A DNA stretch of 64,000 nt from UBA11865 sp041570195 (GCA_041570195.1 JBFFWQ010000016.1:3771-67770); one strand, 5' to 3'; shown: positions 47,453 to 56,403, numbered from the stretch's first letter. Made by a program: numbers and translations. The notes: generated by a model not told the origin, from the sequence alone.

Positions 47453-49849
47453 TTATTTGAAGAAGAAGCGACTCTCAACCGGGTCGTGGTCGGAGGCCTC
47501 CAACGTGGTGCTGGTGTCCTCGTCAAAGAGTGGGGTCGGCGCCACGTTGTTGAAGTGCAGGATATCTGCGGCCTTGAAGTATTCGAAAAGACCGGGGCTG
47601 ACCAGGATATGGTCCAGCAACTGCGAGTTGCCGTCGAAGACGAAGCTGAAGGTCTCGGCCGGCTTCTCCAGGGTAGCCAGGTTGATCAGCGGCACTTCTT
47701 CCGGACCACCGGCGACAATGGCCACGGGGTTGTCTGGCCCTTCACCGGGCTCGCTGAACTGGAAGTCGTTCAGGTCGCCGGCGACCATGACCATAGCGTC
47801 GGGATCCTCGTCAAGGATATCGTTGACGAAGTCGCGGACCACACGGGCCTGGCCCTTGCGCTGAACTTCGGTGGTGCGAACCGGCGGCCAGTTCACGCCG
47901 TAGAGCGGGTCGTCGCCGCCCTTGCTCTTGAAGTGATTACCGATGATGGTCACTTCGTGGTTCATGATGTTGAAGACACCTACCAGCGGCTCGCGGCCCG
48001 GGCTGGGGCTAGTCGGCCCGAACCACATCTCCACGCCGGGGCCGCTCATTTGATAGGCGTCGACCAGAGTGGCGCGATACATGTCGTACAGGAAACCGAC
48101 CTCGATGCCCCGGCCGTCGCTGGTCTCGAAGGAAACGGCTTTGTAAGCAGTGCCATTGGACTCGTTGACGATGTCACCCAATTCCTGCAGGATCTCTTCG
48201 TTCTCGGTCTCTTGAACGACGATGATCTCGGGCAAGTCGAGCTCTACTTCGATAGATAGGGCCAGCTTGGCCAGCTGGATCTCCAGTTCCTCGGGTGTAG
48301 GCGTGCTGCCCTCATCATCCTTGTCCGGATTGTCGATCAAGTCGAACAGATTCTCGATGTTGTAGGTAGTGATGGCGAAATTACCAAAGCCGCCCGATCG
48401 CTTGCTGACCGGCATCTTGGGCGTATTATGGTTCTTGACGTCGAAGGTGTCGGGCTGCAGCTTGTACATGCTGAAGGTGTAGTCCACGACACCGGTCAGC
48501 TGACGGACGCGATCCCCAGCGGCAACATTGATGGGATCTTCTAACGTGCTGTCGTCGACCATGATCCGTTCTGGGTTGTAGTCGACGATGTAATCGTCGT
48601 CGACCATGCCCAGGCTCTGGATCAGGATCTGCTTAATCTGGGCAAAATAGCCGGAATCCATGTCGGCGTCGGCGTCTTCCTCGGTCAACATACCAAATTC
48701 ACCAAAGCCATTGGTGGCCGCGACGACAAAGCCGTTCCTGATGGAAACGCGCATGCCTTCCAGCGGTTCCCAGAAGGCCTCACCATCTGGAATCGCCCAG
48801 TTGGGCAGGTCAACGAGAGGCACCGGATCGGGCAGCGGGTTGCCGGACGAAAGAAGCTCGACAATATAGCCGTCGCCCGGTCGGTCGATGCGCGTTAGCG
48901 GCAGGGCGTTGCCGAACTGTTGCTCCTCGGCATCACCGGTGATTCGGATCAGATCGCCAATCATAGGAATGAAACCGAGCCTGTTGGCGTCGTCAACAAA
49001 AATACCGTCGGATGTGGCCGGATCGCCGTCGCCTTCGACATCCTGGATCCACATGTCGCGGCCGTTGGCGGTGATCAGGGTAATAACGCCTTCGGTGGTG
49101 ACCACTTCACCCTGGTACGGCGAAAAGCGGCCGTCACCCTGGATTTCGGGAATAGTCAGCTCAAGTGGTGCACAGCCATCAAAGCCGCCACCGGTGGGCG
49201 TATTGTCGCCGGGCAAGACGAAGTCGGCGAATTCCCAATCGGCGACGGTGCCGGTGTCGACCCCGTCTTCGAGGCGACGAGCGCCGGCCGGGAAGTCGAA
49301 GCCACCGTTGAATGGCACAGGCCCCAGCACCGGAGCATCAAAGAAGAATTCATCACCGTCTTCGTCGGCATCCTCATCCTTCAAGGCGATGGCGCTCAGA
49401 ATGACCTCATCTCCGGTGACAGTCGTGTCTTGCTCGCCGACGCTACTGGTTTCGGCCAGGGCCAGGGTCAGGCTGCTGTTCTCGAAATAATTGTTAAAAA
49501 GCGACGCATCCGGCACTTCACTGTAGTTGTCGGCGAGACCGGCGCAGTTACCAAACAGAAAGAAGCCGTTGGCGCCGATCTCGTGGAAGGGTTTGAAGTC
49601 GAAGCGGCGATCAATATTACCCGGGTTAAAGGCGTCGCCTTCGACTACAATCAGGCTTAAGCCTTGAAGGGAGTCGCCGGGATTGCCGTAGAGCTCGACG
49701 TATTCCGTATCGTCAGTACCACTGTGGTTGGCCAGAAACTCGTTAATCAAGAGGGGGTCATGGCTTGAGGCCGAAGCTGGCGCCATGAGAACAATGGTGA
49801 CGACCAACATGGCCGCCAGGATGAGGAAGGTTTTGAGAGGGCGATTCAT
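47453..49849 (-). CDS. Secreted endonuclease/exonuclease/phosphatase-family nuclease (ExeM/NucH-like)
   Basis: 798 residues from MNRPLKTFLILAAM, with signal peptide ending ASASS; AGGAGG lies 11 bases upstream. Residues about 30-220 are lamin-tail/LTD-like (LLINEFLANHSGTDDTEYVE). An OB-fold-like middle follows (GDGRFSPYQGEVVTTEGVIT and GRDMWIQDVEGDGD), as in ExeM-type DNases. The catalytic EEP domain is at about 505-798: TYNIENLFD, VVQETEN (E), GNHFKSKGG, AGDLNDFQFS (D, N), LLDHILVS and ASDHDPVESR (D, H). The family hydrolyses DNA or phosphodiesters with Mg2+. Extracellular; a role in phosphate or nucleotide scavenging or matrix turnover is likely. No C-terminal anchor is visible. Apparently monocistronic. 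Confidence 0.93.
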   Translation of the reverse strand: MNRPLKTFLILAAMLVVTIVLMAPASASSHDPLLINEFLANHSGTDDTEYVELYGNPGDSLQGLSLIVVEGDAFNPGNIDRRFDFKPFHEIGANGFFLFGNCAGLADNYSEVPDASLFNNYFENSSLTLALAETSSVGEQDTTVTGDEVILSAIALKDEDADEDGDEFFFDAPVLGPVPFNGGFDFPAGARRLEDGVDTGTVADWEFADFVLPGDNTPTGGGFDGCAPLELTIPEIQGDGRFSPYQGEVVTTEGVITLITANGRDMWIQDVEGDGDPATSDGIFVDDANRLGFIPMIGDLIRITGDAEEQQFGNALPLTRIDRPGDGYIVELLSSGNPLPDPVPLVDLPNWAIPDGEAFWEPLEGMRVSIRNGFVVAATNGFGEFGMLTEEDADADMDSGYFAQIKQILIQSLGMVDDDYIVDYNPERIMVDDSTLEDPINVAAGDRVRQLTGVVDYTFSMYKLQPDTFDVKNHNTPKMPVSKRSGGFGNFAITTYNIENLFDLIDNPDKDDEGSTPTPEELEIQLAKLALSIEVELDLPEIIVVQETENEEILQELGDIVNESNGTAYKAVSFETSDGRGIEVGFLYDMYRATLVDAYQMSGPGVEMWFGPTSPSPGREPLVGVFNIMNHEVTIIGNHFKSKGGDDPLYGVNWPPVRTTEVQRKGQARVVRDFVNDILDEDPDAMVMVAGDLNDFQFSEPGEGPDNPVAIVAGGPEEVPLINLATLEKPAETFSFVFDGNSQLLDHILVSPGLFEYFKAADILHFNNVAPTPLFDEDTSTTLEASDHDPVESRFFFK

Positions 49850-50707
49850 CGTCGTTGAGCCTCCTTGTGCTCGCCTGGAGTCGCATATTCGCGCCTGAAG
49901 GGTGTTTTCCCGACTGGTTGGGAAGGCGGTTGCGACACACGATTTAGGCAGTTCAAACGGCGCGCCTCTGGCCGGCAATCGCAGCAAAGCGCGATCAGGC
50001 GCATATTGCTATAAGGAATGTCGGTTGATCGCTCTTGGTTCTGTCACCTCCTTCGGCGGTTCGATGCTGCCAAGGCGGGCAAGCATCAGTGCCAAACAGC
50101 GGGGTGCTGCCAAACAACTCCACTAACCATACAACTTGCCAGAACTGGACAGGACCAAGCCTCTCACAGCATGACACATGGGCCGCAGTAGGCCCTTCGT
50201 CCTATACAGAGTGCTGTGCCGGCAAATTGATACATCTCCAACCAACAAACCAGTTGGACCTTGAGCGCCTTGCCGTTGAGCGCCTTGCCGTTGAGCGCCT
50301 TGCCGTTGAACGCCTTGCCGTTGAACGCCTTGCCATTGAACCGGCGGAAACATTCAGCGATCGACCCGTCGACTTCGGCTAAGGCTGGGGCGGCAGTGAA
50401 TTTGCGCCCTGCGGCTGATTTGGGATAATCATGGGTCTGGCAGCGTCTTTTGCACCTTCCAGTGACTAGGGTTTACACGAGAATAACCAATCATGCGGTC
50501 AGGGTCAGAATATCGGCCGGCTGATCGGATGACGCCAAACCGGGGCTGTAGATGAGGCCTCGGGCCATGCAAGGGGCCGCGCTCCAACACTCTGTCGCCA
50601 AATAGCGCCGAGTCGGAAGATAAATGAATCCCGGCCGGTGCGAGGGAAAGGGAAGACAACGCCAAACTTATCGTTTTGAAGACCATTTAGCTAAGGAGAT
50701 TGGAAAA
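49850..50707. other. 858-base non-coding spacer with tandem repeat
   Basis: No supported gene. On the minus strand, besides the nuclease SD near 49860, a second perfect SD (AAGGAGGTG, 50053-50045) stands without a following ATG frame of any quality. A 5 x 15-bp tandem repeat is at 50266-50340. Near 50690 the plus strand gives the SD (CTAAGGAGAT) of the next gene. Confidence 0.6.
50266..50340. repeat. Intergenic tandem repeat, 5 x 15 bp
   Basis: Unit CGCCTTGCCGTTGAR, copies at 50266, 50281, 50296, 50311 and 50326. Copies 1-2 end in G, copies 3-5 in A, and copy 5 has one more change (ATTG). All frames are open because the unit length is a multiple of three, but no gene spans it. Confidence 0.9.
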
Positions 50708-51217
50708 ATGGCTGATTTGATAGTACTTGCTTTTGAAACTGAAGAGGGCGCCGGCGAGATGCGCGACGCCCTGATCAAGCTGCAGAAGCAGCAACTGATT
50801 GAACTGGAAGACGCTGCGGTCGTGATCCGCAAGCAGGACGGCAAGGTCAAGGTGAAGCAGGTAGCTAGCCTGGCCGGCGCGGGCGCTCTTGGCGGCGCCT
50901 TCTGGGGCATGCTGATCGGTCTGCTTTTCTGGGCGCCCTGGCTGGGTTTGGCCATCGGCGCGGTTACCGGCGCGGTTGCTGGCGGACTGACCGACATTGG
51001 CGTGGACGACAAGTTCATCAAGGAAGTTGGCGAAACCATCGAGCCAGGTCACTCGGCGTTGTTCCTGCTGGTTCGCAAGGCGACCGGCGACAAGGTCATC
51101 GAGCAGGTCAAGGATTACAACCCGACCGTGCTGCAGACCTCGCTGTCTGAAGAGCAGGAAGCCAAGCTACGCGAGGCTTTCAGCGGCCACGATGTGGAAG
51201 AGGAAGGCGCCGAGTAG
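50708..51217 (+). CDS. DUF1269-family protein with glycine-rich hydrophobic core (copy 2)
   Basis: 169 residues from MADLIVLAFETEEGAGEMRD; SD AAGGAGAT. Plan: beta-alpha unit, AAVVIRKQDGKVKVKQ, hydrophobic glycine-rich hairpin (GALGGAFWGMLIGLLFWAPW, then GAVTGAVAGGL), a DKFIKEVGE helix, and a HSALFLLVRKATGD strand, then an acidic tail. Typical DUF1269; no known biochemical role, probably membrane-associated. First of three family members within 2.6 kb, each a separate gene with its own SD and separated by hairpin-rich spacers, which suggests paralogues kept under related control. A 26-bp palindrome follows about 80 bases downstream. Confidence 0.9.
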   Translation: MADLIVLAFETEEGAGEMRDALIKLQKQQLIELEDAAVVIRKQDGKVKVKQVASLAGAGALGGAFWGMLIGLLFWAPWLGLAIGAVTGAVAGGLTDIGVDDKFIKEVGETIEPGHSALFLLVRKATGDKVIEQVKDYNPTVLQTSLSEEQEAKLREAFSGHDVEEEGAE

Positions 51218-51298
51218 TAGCCTCGCGCTAGACTCAGTCCCTATCCGGATAGGTAAGAACGTTCCGGCCAAGGTACAGACTAACTCTATGAAGCAGTC

Positions 51299-51324
51299 AA
51301 GGGGCGACCGGCCGGTCGCCCCTT
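51299..51324 (+). terminator. 26-bp perfect palindrome after DUF1269 copy 2
   Basis: AAGGGGCGACCGG mirrored by CCGGTCGCCCCTT with no spacer; followed by TTATG-type text rather than a U-run. It may terminate or stabilise the upstream mRNA, or bind a dimeric protein. Confidence 0.6.
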
Positions 51325-51356
51325 ATGCTACAAAGGGACGCAACTAGGAGCTAACG

Positions 51357-52523
51357 ATGAAAGAGATCCCACTTGACGCCAAGGTTCATTGTCGTGATGG
51401 ACAAGCGGGCACTTCGACGCATATCATCCTTGATCCGACGTCGAGAAAAGTTACCCATTTTGTCGTCGCGGATGACGAACTGATCGTCGCAAAAAAGTAC
51501 CTGGTTCCAATCGAGCTGGTGGACAAGACAGGTCGGGACGCTATCTATCTAGATTGCACGAAGGACGAATTGGCCCAGCAGGAGTCATTCGTCGAGATGC
51601 GCTATATTGAGAATCCGGGAATTGAAGCGGGTTATCCGGCCGATAGCGTTTATCTGGAGCCCTACGTTTCACCACTGGATCTGGCCTACATGCCGGTAGA
51701 AGTTGAGCAAATTCCAGCGGGTGAAGTGGCATTGCATCGCGGCGCAGTTGTCGAGGCTAGCGACGGCTATGTGGGTCAGCTGGGCGAACTGCTGCTAGAT
51801 CCCGGAAGCGGCGCTATCACCCATTTCATTCTGCAGGAAGGGCACGCCTGGGGCAAAAAGGAGATCGCCCTGCCAGTTTCGGCCGTCGACGAGACGCGAG
51901 AGAATACAATTATCCTCAATCTTGATAAGGAAACAGTGGGCAAGCTGCCGGCTATTCCGGTCAAGCGCGACTATGGATCGGCGGAAGATGGCTGGGCCAC
52001 AGAGTTGTTGGCCAAGATGTTCGACGACGAGGAGCAAGCTTCCGAATCGCTCAAGCAGGTCAAGCTAATGGCCAGCCAGGAAGGCGCATCGTTCAAATTA
52101 CGAGACGCCGCCGTATTAGTCAAGGGTGCCGACGGCACGACCAAGATCACAGAGACGGCCGATCTTGACGCGAAGCAAGGGCGCGTATTTGGGGCGGTCG
52201 TGGGCGGCCTGATAGGATTGATGGGCGGCCCGGTGGGCGTGGTTTTGGGCGCGCTGACCGGAGCCGGCGTGGGGGCATTCGGCGCCAAACATATTGACAT
52301 GGGCTTTTCGGATGAGTTTCTGCAAGGCCTGGAGGCTTACCTGGAACCCGGATCATCGGCCTTGCTGATACTGGCCGACCACCGCAAGGGTGATGAACTC
52401 TTCCAGTCGTTGGCTGACGGCGAAGGGGTCCTGATGCGCCATACCCTGACGGATACGATCATTGAAGCATTGACAGCCGCGGCCGACGACGAGGGGACAG
52501 AAGGCGACCAATCTACTGAGTGA
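51357..52523 (+). CDS. Two PRC-barrel domains fused to a DUF1269 domain
   Basis: 388 residues. Residues 1-75 (MKEIPLDAKVHCRDGQAGTS, HIILDPTSRKVTHFVV) and about 118-200 (ALHRGAVVEASDGYVGQLGE, ITHFILQEGHAWGKKEIALP) are PRC-barrel-like beta domains, the fold of photosynthetic reaction-centre H subunits and RimM that often acts as a protein-binding module. Residues about 215-375 are DUF1269: AAVLVKGADGTTKI, glycine-rich hairpin (GAVVGGLIGLMGGPVGVVLG), DEFLQGLEAYLEPGSSAL. SD is AGGAG before the ATG. Likely a membrane-associated scaffold or stress protein; function unknown. It lies between two single-domain DUF1269 paralogues, which suggests the fused and free forms may work together. Confidence 0.9.
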   Translation: MKEIPLDAKVHCRDGQAGTSTHIILDPTSRKVTHFVVADDELIVAKKYLVPIELVDKTGRDAIYLDCTKDELAQQESFVEMRYIENPGIEAGYPADSVYLEPYVSPLDLAYMPVEVEQIPAGEVALHRGAVVEASDGYVGQLGELLLDPGSGAITHFILQEGHAWGKKEIALPVSAVDETRENTIILNLDKETVGKLPAIPVKRDYGSAEDGWATELLAKMFDDEEQASESLKQVKLMASQEGASFKLRDAAVLVKGADGTTKITETADLDAKQGRVFGAVVGGLIGLMGGPVGVVLGALTGAGVGAFGAKHIDMGFSDEFLQGLEAYLEPGSSALLILADHRKGDELFQSLADGEGVLMRHTLTDTIIEALTAAADDEGTEGDQSTE

Positions 52524-52530
52524 CGGCACG

Positions 52531-52570
52531 ACTTCCTGCAGGTCACGACGTCGTGACGCGCAGGAAGTTG
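52531..52570 (+). terminator. Nested palindrome after the PRC-DUF1269 gene
   Basis: Outer arms ACTTCCTGC (52532-52540) and GCAGGAAGT (52561-52569) enclose an inner 14-bp perfect palindrome TCACGACGTCGTGA (52544-52557). It begins eight bases after the stop codon. Weak U-content downstream. Confidence 0.6.
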
Positions 52571-52740
52571 TGACTTAAAGGGTTACTCAACGGTCGATTT
52601 CCTGTTAGAATTGGGTAGCGGTCGGCGCGGGCACAAATATCAGGTAAGGTCTAGGCCAGCGGTTCAATCAAGAACTTCAAGATTGAACACCCCGCGTAGC
52701 CGTGAAGCGACTGTTGGTTGTTCAAAACGAGGAGTAGATC

Positions 52741-53229
52741 GTGTCAACCATTATCGTTATCACATTTGACAACACCGAGGAAGCCGGCAAGGTGCGCGAA
52801 ACCTTGCGCCAGGTTGAACACGGTGGATATTTGAGCCTGGATGACTCGGCTGTGGTTGTCCGCGATGATGAGGGCAAGTTTCACACCAAGGATCAATTTG
52901 ACCGGGGGATAAAAGCTGGGGCCGGCGTTGGTGGACTGTTGGGTTTGCTGCTGGCGGTGGTGTTCGCGCCCCTGGCTGGCCTGGTGCTGGGCGCGGTGGC
53001 CGGCGGCCTGATTGGAGCCACCTTTGATCTGGGTATCAGCAAGAAGTTCATCAAGGATGTGGAGGCTGAAATGGCGCCCGGAACATCGGCCATCTTCTTC
53101 GTCATTCGTGAAGGCGATCCGACGATGGCGATGGCTTCTTTGAAGCAGTACAAGGGCACCGTGTACCACACCAGTCTTGACCCCGATGACGAGGCGCGCC
53201 TGCAGAAGATCTTGAAAGAGCGCAAATAG
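52741..53229 (+). CDS. DUF1269-family protein with glycine-rich hydrophobic core (copy 3)
   Basis: 162 residues, GTG start (MSTIIVITFDNTEEAGKVRE) with GAGGAG upstream. Same plan as the neighbours: SAVVVRDDEGKFHTK, glycine-rich hydrophobic hairpin (GVGGLLGLLLAVVFAPLAGL and GAVAGGLIGATFDLG), KKFIKDVEAEMAPGTSAIFF, C-terminal KGTVYHTSL strand and charged tail. No fused PRC barrel. Separate gene with its own SD; a TCGGCC/GGCCGA hairpin follows the stop. Function unknown. Confidence 0.88.
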   Translation: MSTIIVITFDNTEEAGKVRETLRQVEHGGYLSLDDSAVVVRDDEGKFHTKDQFDRGIKAGAGVGGLLGLLLAVVFAPLAGLVLGAVAGGLIGATFDLGISKKFIKDVEAEMAPGTSAIFFVIREGDPTMAMASLKQYKGTVYHTSLDPDDEARLQKILKERK

Positions 53230-53365
53230 CATCGGCCTTGGGGCCGACACTGGCCCAGAGTAGCGCCTGATAGCGGAATTGGCCCGATACGACTCAGGCA
53301 ACAACGAGAGACTCGAAAAGAACCGGTAGACGGCCGGCGATAACCGTAGGAGACCAACTTATATC

Positions 53366-53566
53366 ATGGAAGTTAAGACAGAAAGCAAGTTACTACTTAG
53401 CGCCTTGTTACTGCTGCCCTTTGCCGCCGGACTGGTGATGATAATCAGCGATGCGTGGGGAATCTACCCATACCTGATTTTTCTTGTCGGGCTGCTGGGT
53501 TTGCTGTGGTTGTGGATTCCACGGAAGTGGTTCCGCAAGGAAGACAAACACAAGCAACATAAGTAA
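53366..53566 (+). CDS. Small two-helix membrane protein
   Basis: 66 residues (MEVKTESKLLLSALLLLPFA). Two hydrophobic helices (LLLSALLLLPFAAGLVMIIS and YPYLIFLVGLLGLLWLWIP) and a Lys/His-rich tail (KEDKHKQHK). SD TAGGAGACC lies 13 bases upstream, a little far. Hairpin membrane protein with cytoplasmic basic tail; function unknown. Sits between DUF1269 copy 3 and a VTT-like gene in the same direction. Confidence 0.65.
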   Translation: MEVKTESKLLLSALLLLPFAAGLVMIISDAWGIYPYLIFLVGLLGLLWLWIPRKWFRKEDKHKQHK

Positions 53567-53651
53567 ATAGGGTCTTATTGCCAGGAAAGGGCTGCCCGCG
53601 TGCCGCAGGTAGCGCCCGATAGGCAAAGATCTTGCACCTGGCTGGGAGGCG

Positions 53652-54017
53652 ATGGATAACCTGGGCAATCTCGGGCTGTGGGGCATGGTAATAATCATCA
53701 GCCTGGTCGGCGTCCTGACCAAGTTGGTCTATTTCAAGATCGGCGAAGGGGGCAGAGACGCCATCTTAGAACACATTCCGAAGCTGGAACCAGAGCGCCT
53801 GGTCGAGATTGAAGGCAGATATGCGAGTGGCGGCTCTAGGATATTGCTGCTTTCGAGTATCCCGGCCATTGGTTCGGCAATTGCGGCCGCGGCCGGCTTA
53901 TTGGAGACACCGCTGCTGACTTTCATCGTGCTTGTGCTCATCAGCAACCTGGTCCGTAACACCTTGGTGGTGTTCGTCTTCGGCCAAGGCATCAAGCTCA
54001 TCACGGGCGGAGGCTGA
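53652..54017 (+). CDS. Small membrane protein resembling YqaA/VTT (DedA-like) family
   Basis: 121 residues. N-terminal helix (LGLWGMVIIISLVGVLTKLVY), then a soluble helical part (GRDAILEHIPKLEPERLVEI), then GGSRILLLSSIPAIGSAIAAAAG and a final helix (FIVLVLISNLVRNTLVVFVFG). The order of a polar loop, a re-entrant-like small-residue segment and a terminal helix with R and G resembles VTT/YqaA-type proteins, though it is shorter than most. It is probably a lipid-handling membrane protein; the assignment is moderate. Confidence 0.6.
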   Translation: MDNLGNLGLWGMVIIISLVGVLTKLVYFKIGEGGRDAILEHIPKLEPERLVEIEGRYASGGSRILLLSSIPAIGSAIAAAAGLLETPLLTFIVLVLISNLVRNTLVVFVFGQGIKLITGGG

Positions 54018-54400
54018 CGTGAAGTACCGGGTCGCAAGAACGAACCCGACAGGAAAGCAGGCGGGCGGCGGTTGGGAGCCAATAGCTGAGCTCGTTATGA
54101 TGTTAGCCAACTCCTGGCGCAGGTAGCGGATGCACAAGCAACGGCGGAGACGATCGGCATGTCGGGTATAAAGGCCCTGGTTGGCGGCTGGCAGAGGCAA
54201 CCGTTTCTCTTGCATCTGGCCGAGCCTGTTATTGGCGCCGGTCATCTGCACCAGGTTCTCAAGGGCTGGGTCCGATCGACCCAGGCTCAGATGAAGGCAG
54301 GAGTCGAGGCGCCGGTGGTGGAAAATCGGCGATCTTGATATGACAGGAAAGCCTGGCCGTCCGCAGGGCTCCGGCTAGGAACAGAAGTAAGAGGTGAACT
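54018..54400. other. Spacer with weak open frame
   Basis: No well-supported gene. A 59-codon plus-strand frame at 54159-54338 (MSGIKALVGGWQRQPF) has neither SD nor recognisable domain. The SD of the next gene (AAGAGGTGAACT) stands at its end. Confidence 0.45.
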
Positions 54401-54592
54401 ATGTCTACGATGATACCCACCCCATTCTCGGCAGATCTGGAAGAAACCCAGTTTATGGATCATTACAGTGAAGTATCTAATACAGGCCAACGAATTATCA
54501 TCGCCCTCGTGTTCCTGGCAATTCTGGCACTGATCGTCGTCATGCGGGACATGCTAAAGACGGAAGGGCAAACCCATCAGCAAATGCCGTAG
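54401..54592 (+). CDS. Small single-helix membrane protein
   Basis: 63 residues (MSTMIPTPFSADLEETQFMD). One membrane helix (RIIIALVFLAILALIVVM) between an acidic N-terminus and a short polar tail (LKTEGQTHQQMP). SD AGAGGTG precedes the ATG. Lies in the same direction between the VTT-like gene and the AI-2E exporter. No recognised family. Confidence 0.6.
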   Translation: MSTMIPTPFSADLEETQFMDHYSEVSNTGQRIIIALVFLAILALIVVMRDMLKTEGQTHQQMP

Positions 54593-54700
54593 ACGCGAGT
54601 CTACAAACGTTCTGAAGCCAGCAGCGGCGAGGCCGTAATGTCGCAACGCCATATGTCTTTGTCAGCCATTGGCGTTGGCCGCCAGTAAGTGTAGGCTCAC

Positions 54701-55954
54701 ATGTCAGAAGAACCTGAAGTCATAGAAACAACCACAGAAATCACAACGGAGATAGAGGAATCGCCGGCCTGGGATCGAGGCGTCAAGACACTGGTGGCGG
54801 TGAGCACCCTGGTGCTGGTCGTCGCCATTGCTGCACGCTTCACCGACCTGATTCTGCGCATAATCGCGGCCGGTATCATCGCCTATGTGCTGACGCCGGT
54901 GATCAATTTCATCGCCGAACGCTCGCCGTTGAGCCGCGGGGCTTCTATTGCGGTCACCTATCTGCTGGTGGTCGCATTGCTCGTCGGTTTCGGGGTGTTG
55001 CTCGGCGTCAGCACTTTTCAGCAGGTCACCAACCTGATCGACACTATTCCCACCCTGGTGGATGAAGTCGCCAATAGGATAACCTCGACCGATGTGATCC
55101 GAGTCGGTCCATTGGAATTTGACGTGGCCGCGCTTTGGGGGGCGATCGACTGGGCGGCGTTGGAGGACCAGATTATCGCCACGGTTGTGCCGGCGCTGAA
55201 CCAGGGCGGCCGGACCGTAGTGGCCATCGTGGGCTCGACGGTGGAGGTGATCACGGTCATCTTCTTCACGGCCGTCATTTCTGTCTACCTGGCTTTCGAG
55301 GCCGGCCGGTTGGGCAGCCGGATAAGCAGCGCCGTCTATGAACCAGCTTACCGGCGTGATGCCGAACGGATCATCCGCGAGTTCGACCGGATCTGGCAAG
55401 CTTATTTGCGGGGTCAAATCGTGCTGGCGGTGATCATTTTCCTGGCCGTGTGGCTTTCGCTTTCATTTTTGGGGGTGCAAAACGCCTTTGGGCTCGGGGT
55501 GCTGTCTGGACTGCTGGAGTTCTTACCGGTCATAGGGCCGGTCGTCGGGACGATAGTTGCCGCGGCGGTGGCATTCTTGCAGCCCACCAACTACCTGGGT
55601 CTGGAACCGTGGCTGTTCGCCTTGTTGGTCATCGGGGTGATGTTCCTCATCCAACAAATCGAGAACAATGTTTTGGTGCCGCGAATCGTGGGCAGGGCGC
55701 TGGATCTGCATCCGCTGGTCATCATCATCGGCGTCTTCATGGGCGCATCCCTGGCCGGGTTGATCGGCGCCATCCTGGCCGCTCCGGTCCTGGCCACGAT
55801 CAAGCTTTTGGGGACTTACGCCTGGCGGAAGATGTTTGACTTGCAGCCATTTCCAGAGCCGGAACAAGAGCTTCGCGATCCTAGCAAAGTCTTGGTCGAA
55901 CAGCCTTTGTCGCTGCTCGATCGCCTCAGAAGAAAGAAGCCAAGCAAAGAGTAG
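54701..55954 (+). CDS. AI-2E-family transporter
   Basis: 417 residues with an acidic N-terminus (EETTTEI-type) and about eight helices, for example LIRIIAAGIIAYVLTPVIN-like, YLLVVALLVGFGVLL, VITVIFFTAVISVYLAFEAG, GQIVLAVIIFLAVWLSLSFL. The family core is present: AFGLGVLSGLLEFLPVIGPV, then QIENNVLVPRIVGRALDLHP and ASLAGLIGAILAAPVLATIK. This family (TqsA/PerM type) exports small molecules or acts as a Na+/H+-type porter; the AI-2 role of the name is not general. A long soluble loop lies between helices 2 and 3. Cytoplasmic membrane. ATG context lacks a strong SD. Monocistronic; a MOSC gene converges downstream. Confidence 0.92.
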   Translation: MSEEPEVIETTTEITTEIEESPAWDRGVKTLVAVSTLVLVVAIAARFTDLILRIIAAGIIAYVLTPVINFIAERSPLSRGASIAVTYLLVVALLVGFGVLLGVSTFQQVTNLIDTIPTLVDEVANRITSTDVIRVGPLEFDVAALWGAIDWAALEDQIIATVVPALNQGGRTVVAIVGSTVEVITVIFFTAVISVYLAFEAGRLGSRISSAVYEPAYRRDAERIIREFDRIWQAYLRGQIVLAVIIFLAVWLSLSFLGVQNAFGLGVLSGLLEFLPVIGPVVGTIVAAAVAFLQPTNYLGLEPWLFALLVIGVMFLIQQIENNVLVPRIVGRALDLHPLVIIIGVFMGASLAGLIGAILAAPVLATIKLLGTYAWRKMFDLQPFPEPEQELRDPSKVLVEQPLSLLDRLRRKKPSKE

Positions 55955-55971
55955 TACGGTGGGCCCGGCCG

Positions 55972-56403
55972 CTAAGCATTGTGCGGCTGGACGATAGCTA
56001 TTTGGTCGCCGACCTGTATCGTTCCGCCAAGCAGCACCCGGCACAGCGTGCCCCGGCGGCCGTCCATCTCGCCCCGAAGGCCCGGCCGAATGTCGTCGAT
56101 CAGTTGGCACGGGGCGCAGTCACCGGTTACTTCCAGCAAGGCATCGCCCGCTTGAATCTGGGTGCCGGCCGGTTGGCCCGCCAGAGCGATATCGCCGACG
56201 GTCAGGTTTTCGCGCACCTGGCCCGGCGTCAGGTCGAAGTGCTGCAGCGTCTCGCGCTCGATGATCAGCACCTGGCGCTTTCTACGGCCGAAGCTGGCAT
56301 CGCCAATCAGGCCTTGCCCGGACTCGGCCTCGGCGGCCTCGACCGGCCGCATAGGTTGACCATGGCCAGGCTTAATGTACAGGTTGTGGATCCGTCCAGT
56401 CAT
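55972..56403 (-). CDS. MOSC-domain protein
   Basis: 143 residues, essentially a bare MOSC domain: GHGQPMRPVEAAEAESGQGL, then GDASFGRRKRQVLIIERETL, the central VRENLTVGDIAL and the late Cys-containing GDCAPCQLIDDIRPGLRGEM. MOSC domains handle the molybdenum cofactor or transfer sulfur; YiiM-type members reduce hydroxylated compounds. No molybdopterin enzyme or partner is adjacent, so the substrate is unknown. Cytosolic. It converges on the AI-2E gene with an 18-base gap. Confidence 0.9.
   Translation of the reverse strand: MTGRIHNLYIKPGHGQPMRPVEAAEAESGQGLIGDASFGRRKRQVLIIERETLQHFDLTPGQVRENLTVGDIALAGQPAGTQIQAGDALLEVTGDCAPCQLIDDIRPGLRGEMDGRRGTLCRVLLGGTIQVGDQIAIVQPHNA

Noticed and set aside
50045..50053. 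CACCTCCTT, identical to the anti-Shine-Dalgarno end of 16S rRNA
   Set aside because: Surrounding sequence is not rRNA; it is simply the complement of a minus-strand SD-like word.
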